From JASHPR01 sp963729365 (GTDB lineage Bacteria > Actinomycetota > Actinomycetes > Streptosporangiales > Streptosporangiaceae), in the NCBI GenBank assembly GCA_963729365.1, contig CAVSNQ010000013.1, positions 868,001 to 932,000 of the forward strand: a stretch of DNA of 64,000 nucleotides, in the 5' to 3' direction. Position numbers and translations under genes: made by a program. Below are positions 26,322 to 35,400 of this stretch, one piece after another; within the stretch, counting starts at the first letter, position 1, and every line of letters starts with the position of its first letter. The notes beneath the pieces were generated by a model. It was given only the letters and a program-made list of their open reading frames with translations. It was not told the origin of the DNA and made no database searches.

Positions 26322-28702
26322 GACCAGGTCCTCGGACGGACGTCGTTGGCCAGGTCGACCAGCTCGATCCGGTGCCGTCCGTCCGGCGCGAGCCGGGCCT
26401 GAGCCCGGTAGGCCTTCTCCAGGCCGAAGCGCAGCGAGCGCTCGGTGAGGTCGCAGCCGAGCAGCTGGCCGCCGCCCATGGGCTGCCCGGCCACCGCGAC
26501 GTCCAGCGCGGCCCGCAGGACCTCCGTCGTGAGGTGCAGCTGCCGGGCGGCATCGATCGTCAGCCGGCCCAGCCGCTGGCCGGCCTGCCGCAGGTCGTCG
26601 GCAGACACCAGGGCCTGGCCGGAGCCGGGCGACGCCTGGATCCGGACCGCGGCGATCTGCGCCGCCACGTGATGGCTTGAGGTATCGGGGACCGCGGCGA
26701 GCGCCGCTATCGCGCCCGGCCGGTCGCCGGCCGCCAGCCTGGTCCTGGCCAGGCCGAAGGCGGCGCTGACGTAGGAGCGGTCCACCGTCCACACGAGCCG
26801 GAACCAGCGCACGGCCGATGCCCGGTCGCGGCTGGCCTCGGCGGCGAAGCCGAGCGCGAGCTTTGGGGCCAGCTCACCGGGCACCGCGTCGTACACGGTG
26901 TCGAACGCGGCCAGGGCCTCGCCGGGCCGGTCGGCGGCCAGCTCGCGCAGGCCCCGGTACCAGGCGGTCCGCCAGTCCGCGGGATCGCTCGCGGCCAGGT
27001 CAGCGAGAACGGCCCCGGCGCGAGCCAGGTCACCGGTGACGATGCAGGCCCGGGCCAGCGCCAGCCGGGTCTCGACCGACCCGGCCACCTCCGCCGGTGT
27101 CCCCTGCTCTCCGGCGACGGCCGCCGCCAGCGCCGCGGTCAGCCGCGCCGGATCCAGCGTGCTCAGCGTGGCCAGGTAACCGACCGCGGGGTCGGCACCG
27201 TCCACCTGGGGGACCGGCAGCCCGGCCACAATCTCCCCGGGCCGCGGGGCAAGCCCCGCGCTGTCGGCCAGCGTGGACGCCGCCCCGATCGCGTGCAGCT
27301 CGGGGCTGAACAGCGAGGAGAACGCCGGCCGGGGCTGCTGGTCGGCGACGGCCAGTACCTCGCGCAGCACCCCGGTGAGCTGCTCGGCCATCTCGCTGGC
27401 CGAGCTGAAGCGGCGATCGGGGTCCGGGTCGGTGGACCGCCGCAGGGCACGGAAGAACGACTCCTGCTCGGCGAGCAGCGGCACCGTCGCCGGGTCAGGC
27501 AGGTGGTTTGCGTACTCGTCGCTCTGGAAGCCGTTGAACTTGAAGGTGAGCACGGCCAGGGCGCGGCCGACGGTGTACAGGTCGGAGGACGGCGACGGGC
27601 CTATGCTCGCGATCTCCGGCGCCTGGTAGCCGACCGTGCCGTAGATCGGGCTGTCGTCGTCATCGATCCGGCGCACACCGCCCATGTCGATGAGCTTGAG
27701 CTGTTCCTCGGTCTGGATGGCGTTGTCCGGCTTGAAGTCGCAGTACACCAGCTCCCGGCCGTGCAGGTAGCCGAGCGCGGGCAGCAGCTCGATCGCGTAG
27801 GCGAGCGCCGCGGGCAGCGGCAGCGACTCGTCGGCCTGACGCCGCTCGAGCAGGATCTGCTTGAGCGACTTCCCGCCCACGTACTCCATGACGATGTATT
27901 CGGCCGGCTGACCGGTCCGGCGGTCGGTGTGCTCCACGAAGTTGTAGACGCCGACGATGTTGGGATGCTCGACCTCGGCGAGGAACCGCCGCTCCGCGAG
28001 CGCCGCTGCCTGCGCCGCGGCGTCCCCCGAGTTGAGCAGGCCCTTCAGCACGACCCACCGGTTGCCGAGGTGGTGGTCGGTGGCCAGGTAGATCCAGCCG
28101 AGCCCGCCGTGGGCCAGGCAGCCGATCACCTCGTACTGGCCGCCGACCAGCTCGCCGGGCTGCAGCTTCGGCGCGAACGAGAACGGGCTGCCGCAGTGCG
28201 CGCAGAATCCCTCGGCGAGCCCGGGCACCCCGTCCCGCCCGCGGCCGACCGGGTGGTCGCACGCGCCGCAGTACCGCTTGCGCTCCGGCACCTGTGGGTC
28301 GGCGAGTACCGCGCTGGCCGGGTCGTGCGCCGGGACCGGCGGGATCTCGACCAGGCCCGCGCCCAGGCGACCGCGCGACGACCGGCTGCTGCCCGGTCCG
28401 CGGCGCCCGCTGCGCGTGGATCCGGCCGACGGCGCGGAGCCCGGCGAGGACGACACGGGCGGCGCGGATGACACGAGCGGCGCGGACGACACGGACGGCG
28501 CGGACGACGCCGACGACGCGAGCGGCGCGGACGACACGGACGACGCGGGCGGCGCGGACGACGCGGGCGGCGCGGACGACGCGAGCGGCGCGGACGACGC
28601 CGACGACGGCGATGCCGCGGCCAGCCCGCAGACGTTGCAGTACCCGTCCTCGATGGTTCCGGCGCAGCCGGGCCGGCTGCACGCGGTCGTGGTTGTCGTC
28701 AC
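26318..28702 (-). CDS. pknG: Ser/Thr protein kinase PknG (rubredoxin-kinase-TPR)
   Basis: 794 aa from GTG 28702, overlapping the upstream stop by 4 nt. In order: a zinc-knuckle opening (CSRPGCAG...YCNVCG), a Ser/Ala/Pro low-complexity region of about 60 residues, and a rubredoxin-like metal site (YCGACDHPVG...FCAHCGSPF, about 165-195). The kinase domain (about 205-460) has the Gly loop LAHGGLGWIYLA, Lys in WVVLKG, catalytic VYCDFKPDNAI and metal-binding LIDMGG. A TPR domain forms the C-terminal about 300 residues. This is the mycobacterial PknG architecture; that enzyme regulates glutamate/2-oxoglutarate metabolism through the FHA protein GarA. No membrane segment is present; signal input would come from the upstream sensor genes. 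Confidence 0.95.
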   Translation of the reverse strand: MTTTTTACSRPGCAGTIEDGYCNVCGLAAASPSSASSAPLASSAPPASSAPPASSVSSAPLASSASSAPSVSSAPLVSSAPPVSSSPGSAPSAGSTRSGRRGPGSSRSSRGRLGAGLVEIPPVPAHDPASAVLADPQVPERKRYCGACDHPVGRGRDGVPGLAEGFCAHCGSPFSFAPKLQPGELVGGQYEVIGCLAHGGLGWIYLATDHHLGNRWVVLKGLLNSGDAAAQAAALAERRFLAEVEHPNIVGVYNFVEHTDRRTGQPAEYIVMEYVGGKSLKQILLERRQADESLPLPAALAYAIELLPALGYLHGRELVYCDFKPDNAIQTEEQLKLIDMGGVRRIDDDDSPIYGTVGYQAPEIASIGPSPSSDLYTVGRALAVLTFKFNGFQSDEYANHLPDPATVPLLAEQESFFRALRRSTDPDPDRRFSSASEMAEQLTGVLREVLAVADQQPRPAFSSLFSPELHAIGAASTLADSAGLAPRPGEIVAGLPVPQVDGADPAVGYLATLSTLDPARLTAALAAAVAGEQGTPAEVAGSVETRLALARACIVTGDLARAGAVLADLAASDPADWRTAWYRGLRELAADRPGEALAAFDTVYDAVPGELAPKLALGFAAEASRDRASAVRWFRLVWTVDRSYVSAAFGLARTRLAAGDRPGAIAALAAVPDTSSHHVAAQIAAVRIQASPGSGQALVSADDLRQAGQRLGRLTIDAARQLHLTTEVLRAALDVAVAGQPMGGGQLLGCDLTERSLRFGLEKAYRAQARLAPDGRHRIELVDLANDVRPRTWS

Positions 28703-29916
28703 GGCTCCCGTCCCTTGCCACCGAGCGCCAGGACCGCGTGCTGGTAACGGGTCACCGCGCTTCCCGCCGCCGACAGGTCGCACGGCGCCGTCCACAGCAG
28801 GTCGCGGGCGATGTCGTACCGCGCCTGGAGATCGATATCCTCGGCCGCCCCGAGCCGCATGGCCCGGGCCCGGTACCCGTCCAGCAGGCCGCGCAGCTCG
28901 TCCCGCCGGTCCAGCAGGGCCACGGCTTCCCGCTCCGCCTCGCGGCATCGCTGGGCCACGGCCGTCGCGCGCTTCTCGATCGCGTCAAGCTCCGAGGCCA
29001 GCCGGGTCCAGCGGCCCGCCGCCTTGAGCTCGTCCAGCGCGACCAGCCGTTCGGCCAGGCCGGTGACCTGGGGCATCAGGGGCAGCGCGGAAGCTGCGAT
29101 CTTGGCCGCGGCCCGCCCGCACGCGGCCACGGCGTCCTGCCGGGCGCCCCGCGCGGCCGCGACGGCCGCCGTGGCCGCGGCGATCCGCCGGTCCGCGTCC
29201 TCGCGCAGCCGCGCCAGCTCGCCGGCCCGCGACAGCGCCTGGGCCGCGCGGTCCCGCAGCCGGTCAAGTCCGGCCACGCCGGCCTGGCCCAGCGGCCAGA
29301 ACGCCAGCGGATCGGAGTTCAGCACGTCGCGCAGCCGGACGAGATCGGCCTCGGCCGCCGCCAGCGCCCCGGTCAGCGAGTCATCGGCCACGCCGTCGGC
29401 TCGCCGCCTGGCCTCGGCCAGGTCCGCGCTGACGTGCTGCAGGATGTCGGACACCTCGTTCCAGGCGCTCTCGGCCGAGTTCACCACGTCGGCGACGTCG
29501 GCGAAGGCGCGCCTCATCTCCTGCACCGCCGAGGCCAGCGAGAGAGCGACGTCGCCGGTGCCGGTCAGATCCCGCCGGGCCAGCGGCGACGAGCCGCCGG
29601 ACAGCCGGACCGACGGGCCGGCCAGCAGGTCCGTGATCTCGGCCAGCTCCGGACCCGACCTGCGGGCCCGGGCCAGCCTCTCGGCCGCGCCGTCCACGAC
29701 CGCCGAGTACGCGTTGAAGAGCTGCCACAAACCGGTCAGGCTGGCGGCGGCAGCGTCCCAGCGTTTCCTCGTCTCGCCGGCCAGGCTCGCGCCGTCCAGC
29801 AGCCGCTTGCCGAAGCTGCGATCCAGGTCGAGCAAGTTCGCCCGGATGGTGTCCCGCTCGGCCGTGGCGGCTCCGATGGCCGCCTCCGCCTGGTCGCGGC
29901 TCAGCGCCGTCGCCAC
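28699..29916 (-). CDS. Helical/coiled-coil protein of the pknG operon, function unknown
   Basis: 405 aa, almost entirely predicted helix and rich in Ala, Arg, Leu and Glu, with heptad-like stretches such as AERLARARRSGPELAEITDLL and AELARLREDADRRIAAATAAV. There is no signal peptide or membrane segment. I recognise no enzymatic motif. It starts 19 nt after the GlnX-like stop and its own stop overlaps the pknG start, so it is certainly cotranscribed. A cytoplasmic scaffold between membrane sensor and kinase is an inference. Confidence 0.75.
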   Translation of the reverse strand: MATALSRDQAEAAIGAATAERDTIRANLLDLDRSFGKRLLDGASLAGETRKRWDAAAASLTGLWQLFNAYSAVVDGAAERLARARRSGPELAEITDLLAGPSVRLSGGSSPLARRDLTGTGDVALSLASAVQEMRRAFADVADVVNSAESAWNEVSDILQHVSADLAEARRRADGVADDSLTGALAAAEADLVRLRDVLNSDPLAFWPLGQAGVAGLDRLRDRAAQALSRAGELARLREDADRRIAAATAAVAAARGARQDAVAACGRAAAKIAASALPLMPQVTGLAERLVALDELKAAGRWTRLASELDAIEKRATAVAQRCREAEREAVALLDRRDELRGLLDGYRARAMRLGAAEDIDLQARYDIARDLLWTAPCDLSAAGSAVTRYQHAVLALGGKGREP

Positions 29917-29935
29917 CGGCTCGGTCCTGATCCGC

Positions 29936-31255
29936 TCACCGGTACTCCGCCAGGCGGCGGCTGAGGCCCCAGGCGCATCCCGCCGCCATGATCAGGGACG
30001 CGACGATGACCCCCGCCTCCAGGCCGCCGAACGCACCCACCCCGGCGCTCGCGCCGGACCGGAAGATGACCTGGTCGGCGGCCATGGCCTGGCTGAGGTC
30101 GGCCTCGAGCTGGCCGAACCCGGCCGCGGAACTGCCCGCCCCGGTCCCGATGACCAGCCGGGTCTCCGCCGCGTAGTTGGCCGCGACGTCGAGCCGGTAG
30201 ACCTGGTCGTTAACCGCGTACCAGGCCTGCGCGTCCCGCCCGGCGGCAGCGACGGGCCGCGCGCCTGCCGCACCCTGAGACGAGGCGGCCGCGCTGGTCA
30301 GCAGCGTGCCCGGCCCGGGGCCGAGTTCGCCGCGCACCACGAGGAAGTTCTGCTCGAACGAGGTGTCCCCGCTGCGCGAGATGAGGTTGAGAACCTCGTC
30401 CCCGCGAGCCTGCTGCACGTCGATGCCCGCCTGGGCCAGGGTCTCCGCCGGGGCCGCGCCGTGCCCGACGCCCCGCTGCAGATCCGACCGGGCGACCGCG
30501 AACGCGACGATCAGCCACAGCACGGCGACGGCGAGCGCCGCCGACGCGATCAGCAGGCCGTAGTTGACCGCGCGGTGAGTGCGCCGCCACAGCCACCGCT
30601 GCCCGCGGTACAGGACGTAGCCGGTCACGGCGGCCAGCGCCACCACGACGACCATCCAGGGCAGCCCGGTCGCGGCCGCGCTGGCCCCGGTCAGCTCGGC
30701 ATTTTCCTGCTGGTAGCTGCTCCGGGCCGCGGGCAGCAGCGTCAGGTGCATCTCCTCCGACGCCACCTGGATGAAGGAGCCGCCGGTCAGCGGGAACCCG
30801 GTGGCGTACTCGGTCTTGGCCTCGGCGACGTCGGCGGCGTACACGGGCAGGCCGGCCGAGATCGCGGCCAGGCTGGCCGCGAGTTGCCGGTTCCCGCCCG
30901 CGGCGTTCCGCAGGTCGGCCACGTCGGCGGCGGCCTGCGCGATGTCGGCGTCGTAGCGCTCGCGCGCCGCGAGCGGCTCGCCGGGACCGGCCAGGAACGC
31001 CGTCGTGGCGGTGACGTCCGCGTCGGACAGCGACCGGTACATCTGCTGCGCGTCCAGGCTGAGCGGCTCGCTGGTCGAGAGCACGTTCCTGGCCGCTGAC
31101 GCGTGCTGGCTGACGGCCCACGCGCCCACGGCGCCCCAGGCCAGGCACAGTGCGGCGAGGCCGGCCATGAGCAGCCGCAGGCTGGCCGGTGTCGTCGTCG
31201 GCGCCAGCCGCCCGGCTCGTCCCCGGCGCGCCGGGGGCAGCGATGTCGTGGCCAC
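29936..31255 (-). CDS. glnX: GlnX-like transmembrane sensor protein
   Basis: 439 aa with four membrane helices (about 26-48, 198-216, 232-255, 412-432) and two extracytoplasmic helical domains between them, which resemble four-helix-bundle sensor domains (LSLDAQQMYRSLSDADVTATTAFL). This layout and the position upstream of pknG match GlnX of mycobacteria, which passes the state of the lipoprotein GlnH to PknG. It starts at GTG 31255, 2 nt after the stop of the upstream lipoprotein gene. Confidence 0.8.
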   Translation of the reverse strand: MATTSLPPARRGRAGRLAPTTTPASLRLLMAGLAALCLAWGAVGAWAVSQHASAARNVLSTSEPLSLDAQQMYRSLSDADVTATTAFLAGPGEPLAARERYDADIAQAAADVADLRNAAGGNRQLAASLAAISAGLPVYAADVAEAKTEYATGFPLTGGSFIQVASEEMHLTLLPAARSSYQQENAELTGASAAATGLPWMVVVVALAAVTGYVLYRGQRWLWRRTHRAVNYGLLIASAALAVAVLWLIVAFAVARSDLQRGVGHGAAPAETLAQAGIDVQQARGDEVLNLISRSGDTSFEQNFLVVRGELGPGPGTLLTSAAASSQGAAGARPVAAAGRDAQAWYAVNDQVYRLDVAANYAAETRLVIGTGAGSSAAGFGQLEADLSQAMAADQVIFRSGASAGVGAFGGLEAGVIVASLIMAAGCAWGLSRRLAEYR

Positions 31256-31257
31256 GG

Positions 31258-32412
31258 CTAACCGATCCTGGCGATCTGCGCGTCGCAGAGCGAGACCACC
31301 GCGCCGGGCAGCGGCTGGAACCGGACCTGGTCCAGGTAGCCGGCGGTGTTTCCCGTGGTGATGACCCAGTGCAGGAAGGCCTTGATGTCGCGGGCCCGGG
31401 CCGGGCTCGGCTGCCGGGCGGCCACGACGGCGTACTCGTAGTTGACGATGGGATAGCCACCGGGCGCCGGGCCGTTGACCATCGAGATCGTCTCGTTCGC
31501 GGGGGTCAGCGAGACGAAACTGGCCACGGCCGCGCTGATCGCCTCGCCGGTCGGCAGCACGTACTGACCCGACGCGTTCGCGAGCCGTGCCTCGCCGAGC
31601 CCCGCGGCCAGCGCCTTGGACAGGTAGCTGATGCCGATGTAGGCCACGCAGCCCGCAGTCGCCCGGCAGCCCGCGACCATGCCGCTGTTCCCGGCCTTGG
31701 CTAAGCCGCCGCCCACCGCCGGCCAGGCCACGGTGGTGCCATAGCCGATCGCGCTGTTCCAGGCCGGGTCGTGCGTAGACAGGTAGCTGGTGAACAGGAA
31801 CGTGTCACCGGAACTGTCCGACCGGTGCAACGGCACCACGCTCGTGCCCGGGAGCGCCACGCCCGGGTTGAGCGCGGCGATGGCCGGGCTGTTCCACGTC
31901 GTGATCAGCCCCTGGTACATCTGCGCGAGGACCGCGCCGTTGAGGTTGAGATGAACGCCCGCGCCCAGCCCGGGCAGGTTGTAGTCAACCTGCTGGGCCG
32001 AGATGGCCAGCGGGATGTTGAGCAGGCTCGGGTTCTTGACCAGGTCGCCGCTGGACAGGTACGCGTCGGACGCGCCGATGTCCACGGTCCGTGCGGACGC
32101 GTCGGCTATCCCCCGGCCTGAGCCGGTCGCCGCCGTCGTGATGGTCACCTGCGGGTACTGCCGGTGGTACCCGGCCGCCCAGGTGTGCAGCAGCTGGTAA
32201 AGCAGGGTGCTGCCGGTCTCGGACAGGGACTCCGGGGCCGGCCCGGGCGCCGATGGGATCCGGGCCGGGGCACCGGCCGCGACCGGGGCCGCGGGAGGAC
32301 CGCCGGAACCGGGGGTCCCGCTACCGCTGCACGCGGTGGCCAGCATGAGCGGGACGGCCGTGGCCACGGCTAGCAGCAGCCGGGTTTTAGGCGGCACTAA
32401 GCGTTGCTTCAT
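31258..32412 (-). CDS. pstS: PstS-like phosphate-binding lipoprotein heading the pknG operon
   Basis: 384 aa. A lipoprotein signal peptide ends in the lipobox LATACSG. The mature protein follows the PstS phosphate-binding fold: ATGSGRGIADA, VDIGASDAYLS, the LAQMYQGLITTWN motif, LHRSDSSGDTFLFTSYLS, AYIGISYLSKAL and a YPIVNYEYAVV near the end. The phosphate-ligand signature residues (GSG, RSDSSG) are kept. No pstCAB genes follow, so it probably serves as a sensor subunit. I chose ATG 32412, with GAGG 8 nt upstream, over GTG 32418. It is first in the operon. Confidence 0.88.
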   Translation of the reverse strand: MKQRLVPPKTRLLLAVATAVPLMLATACSGSGTPGSGGPPAAPVAAGAPARIPSAPGPAPESLSETGSTLLYQLLHTWAAGYHRQYPQVTITTAATGSGRGIADASARTVDIGASDAYLSSGDLVKNPSLLNIPLAISAQQVDYNLPGLGAGVHLNLNGAVLAQMYQGLITTWNSPAIAALNPGVALPGTSVVPLHRSDSSGDTFLFTSYLSTHDPAWNSAIGYGTTVAWPAVGGGLAKAGNSGMVAGCRATAGCVAYIGISYLSKALAAGLGEARLANASGQYVLPTGEAISAAVASFVSLTPANETISMVNGPAPGGYPIVNYEYAVVAARQPSPARARDIKAFLHWVITTGNTAGYLDQVRFQPLPGAVVSLCDAQIARIG

Positions 32413-32694
32413 CGCCACGCCTCACCCATTCGCGAGCATTTGGTTCGCACCGAAGAGCGCGCAGGCTCTTCCGAGCGGTGGCCCCCGCTTTCCCCGGTCC
32501 CTGCTCCCCCGGCGGATCCGGCCGTGGCCCGATGCCTCCGCAGGTCCCTGGGGCGTCCATTTAGTCCACTTAGGTATACGCACCGAAAATGAACGAGGCT
32601 CAATGTGCCAGGGAACTTCGGGTTATTGACGGGTAATCAGGGATCGAATGGTTGCCCGACCGGCCCGGACGGCCGGCCAGCCGGACGGCACGGC

Positions 32695-34037
32695 TCAGGC
32701 GAGCCCGGGCAGCGGCGGCTCGCCTCCGGTCCACCGCCGGATCCGCACGGCCTTGCCGACCTCGGTGCGCGGCACGGTACCCGGCTCGAGCAGCCGGACC
32801 GTGACGCCGACGCCGAGCTCCTCCCGCAGCCGCGACTCGAGTTCGCCGGCGGTCGGCACTGGGCCGGGACTATGCGTAACGGGCTCAATGCAGGCGAGCA
32901 GCCGCGACGGGATCTCGCGCTCATCGACGACCAGGAGGTAATCGGAGGCAATGGCGGGGTCGGTGAGCAGCACCCGCTCCACCTCGCTCGGGTAGACGTT
33001 CACGCCCCTGATCACCAGCATGTCGTCCCGGCGCCCGGTGATCTTGCTCATCTTGACCAGGGTCCGGCCGCACGCGCAGGTGCCGTGGCGCAGTGCGGCG
33101 ATGTCGCCGGTGCGGTACCGCAGCAGCGGCAGCGCCTGCTTGGTGACCGTGCTGAACACCAGCTCTCCCGGCGTCCCTTCCGGCACCGGCTGCGCGGTCA
33201 GCGGGTCGATCGCCTCGACCACGAAATGGTCCTCGTTGACGTGCAGCCCGTCGGCCGCGACCACGCACTCGGCGGCGACGCCGGGGCCGATGACCTCGGA
33301 CAGCCCGTAGATGTCCAGCGCGCGCAGCCCGAGCAGCGCTTCGATCCGGGCCCGCATGGCGTCGGTCCACGGCTCGGCGCCGAACAGGCCGGCCGACAGC
33401 CGCAGTTCGGAACCCGGCCCCGGCCCCAGGCCGGCCTCGGCCAGCGCCTCGCCCAGCCGGATCGCGTACGACGGGGTGCAGGTCAGGATGTCCGGCCGCA
33501 GGTCACGCAGCAGGATCACCTGCCGCGCGGTCATCCCGCCGGAGACCGGGAGGACCGTGGCGCCGAGCTCGATGGCCCCCTGGTGGATGCCGAGCCCGCC
33601 GGTGAACAGGCCGTAACCGTAGGCGTTGTGCACGATACTGGCCGGCCCGGCGCCCGCCGCGGCCAGCGCCCGCGCGCACATCTGCGCCCACAGCCGCAGG
33701 TCGGCGCGGGTATACCCGACCAGCGTGGGGCGCCCGCCGGTGCCGCTGGAACCGTGCAGCGCGACGACGTCCTCGGTCCGGACCGCGAACATCCCGAACG
33801 GGTAGCCCCGCCACAGGTCGTCCTTGCCCGTCATCGGCAGCCGGGGCAGGTCGGCCAGCGCGACGTCGGCCCCGCTGGCGACGCCCGCGTCCTTCGCCGG
33901 CCCGCCTGAACCCCGCCCGCGGCGAGCAGCCGGTTGATCAGGCTGCGCAGCCTGTCCTCCTGCAGCTCGGCGAGCTGCTCCCGCGGCATCGACTCGGCAT
34001 CGGGCTCGAACATGGGCACCGCCGGCTTGTCAGTCAT
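32695..34037 (-). CDS. Phenylacetate-CoA ligase-like adenylate-forming enzyme, one apparent frameshift
   Basis: The main frame (33834 to stop 32695) encodes 379 aa with ANL-family motifs: ALHGSSGTGGRPT (P-loop), YGLSEVIGPG, YRTGDIAAL, GRRDDMLVIRG and a C-terminal domain ending PRTEVGKAVRI. This is the PaaK layout minus its first 60 residues. Those lie upstream in another frame, from ATG 34037 with GGAGGGAAGG before it (FEPDAESMPREQLAELQ...). Adding one G at the run 33901-33903 fuses the two. PaaK converts aryl or acyl acids to CoA thioesters; the substrate here is unknown. No paa genes are nearby. Confidence 0.8.
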
Positions 34038-34157
34038 GCTGCCTTCCCTCCGCCACCGCTGGGCCGCCGCGCGCCTGCCCCCCGCCTCCGGCGCGAACTG
34101 GCCGCGCCGGGCAGGCACCGGACTCGAGATATTGCGCGTTTGGCGTACCATAACTCC

Positions 34158-35189
34158 ATGACCACTGTGCCCGATCGCTCCCGGGTGCGTCTCCCCGGCA
34201 TCAGCTCCCGCGCCTACGAACATCCAGCCGACCGCTCCGCCCTGGTGGCGCTGCGCAAGCTCTCCGGTTTTGACACGCTGCTGCGCCGCCTGGCCTCGCT
34301 GTTCAACGACCGCAGCCTGCGGCTGATGTTCCTGGCCAGCTCGGTCCGGGCGTCCGAGCAGCAGTTCCCCCAGCTCTATCAGGCGATGCTGGACGGCTGC
34401 TACATCCTGGACCTGCCGACCGTCCCCGAGCTCTTCATCACCCAGAACCCGCTCGTCAACGCGATGACCCTGGGAACCGACAAGCCCTTCATGGTGATCA
34501 ACACCGGCCTGGTTGACCTGATGGACGCCGAGGAGCTCCGGTTCGTGATCGGGCACGAGCTCGGGCACGTCCTGTCCGGGCACGCGGTGTACCGGACGAT
34601 GCTGTACCACCTGCTCAACCTGGTCACGCGGATCGCGTGGCTGCCCATCATTCTCCCGGCCCGGGGCATCATCTGGGCCCTCGAAGAGTGGTACCGCAAG
34701 TCCGAGCTGTCCTGCGACCGGGCTGGGCTGCTGGCCGGCCAGGACGTGGAGGCGGCGCGGCGCGCGCTGATGAAGACGGCCGGCGGCCACCGCCTGGTCG
34801 AGTTCAACTCCGACGCGTTCCACCAGCAGGCACGCGAGTACGACGCCGTTCCCGACCTCAGGGACGGCCTGCTCAAGCTGCTGCAGCTGCAGGGCAACAC
34901 GCACCCGTTCGCGGTGATCCGGTTCGCCGAACTGGACCGCTGGGCCGCCGACGGCGACTACAGCCAGATCCTGGCCGGCACCTACCCGCGCCGGGAGGAC
35001 GACCCTTCCGCATCGGTCGGCGACGAGTTCAAGGCGGCTGCCAAGTCCTACCAGGACTCGTGGAACCGGTCGGCGGATCCGCTCATCGGCGCGGTCCGCG
35101 GGGTGGCCGAGACCGCGGCCGGTGCCGGGCAGCGGCTGTTCGGTGGTCGTCCCGGCGGCGGCCGCCGGGACGACAACAACGAGAACTGA
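34158..35189 (+). CDS. M48-family zinc metalloprotease
   Basis: 343 aa from ATG 34158. The zinc site HELGHVLSGH (HExxH) is at about residue 135, followed by a hydrophobic stretch (LLNLVTRIAWLPIILPARGI) and the downstream Glu region SELSCDRAGLLA that supplies the third ligand. The sequence PELFITQNPLVNAMTLGTDKPFMVINTGL is typical of the family. The protein ends in a Gly/Arg/Asn-rich tail. By family it degrades membrane or misfolded proteins in stress. It is convergent with helD and divergent from the PaaK-like gene. Confidence 0.9.
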   Translation: MTTVPDRSRVRLPGISSRAYEHPADRSALVALRKLSGFDTLLRRLASLFNDRSLRLMFLASSVRASEQQFPQLYQAMLDGCYILDLPTVPELFITQNPLVNAMTLGTDKPFMVINTGLVDLMDAEELRFVIGHELGHVLSGHAVYRTMLYHLLNLVTRIAWLPIILPARGIIWALEEWYRKSELSCDRAGLLAGQDVEAARRALMKTAGGHRLVEFNSDAFHQQAREYDAVPDLRDGLLKLLQLQGNTHPFAVIRFAELDRWAADGDYSQILAGTYPRREDDPSASVGDEFKAAAKSYQDSWNRSADPLIGAVRGVAETAAGAGQRLFGGRPGGGRRDDNNEN

Positions 35190-35201
35190 CCCCCTCGCCC
35201 C

Positions 35202-35313
35202 GGCTCGGGACGGGCCCCGGCTCGGGACGGGCCCCGGCTCGGGACGGGCCCCGGCTCGGGACGGGCCCCGGCTCGGGACGGGCCCCGGCTCGGGTCGGGC
35301 CCGGCTCGGGCCG
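35202..35313 (+). repeat. 17-bp tandem direct repeats
   Basis: Unit ggctcgggacgggcccc occurs five times without mismatch at 35202, 35219, 35236, 35253 and 35270, followed by two degenerate copies at 35287 and 35303. There is no spacer between copies. Confidence 0.95.
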
Positions 35314-35325
35314 AATTCCACGGCC

Positions 35326-35400
35326 TGTGGACGAAGCTGTGGATAGCACGGTGGAAATGCGGCGGAGCGCAGGGGATAACTTAAGGCGTCCTGTGGATGG
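35326..35400 (-). promoter_or_regulatory. Cluster of DnaA-box-like sequences
   Basis: TGTGGACGA (35326-35334), TGTGGATAG (35338-35346), GGGGATAAC (35372-35380) and TGTGGATGG (35392-35400). Read on the minus strand these are one or two mismatches from TTGTCCACA/TTATCCACA, the actinobacterial DnaA box. All four share one orientation. DnaA binding is an inference. Confidence 0.4.

Noticed and set aside
35202..35313. CRISPR array
   Set aside because: The 17-bp repeats are contiguous without spacers, and no cas gene is present.
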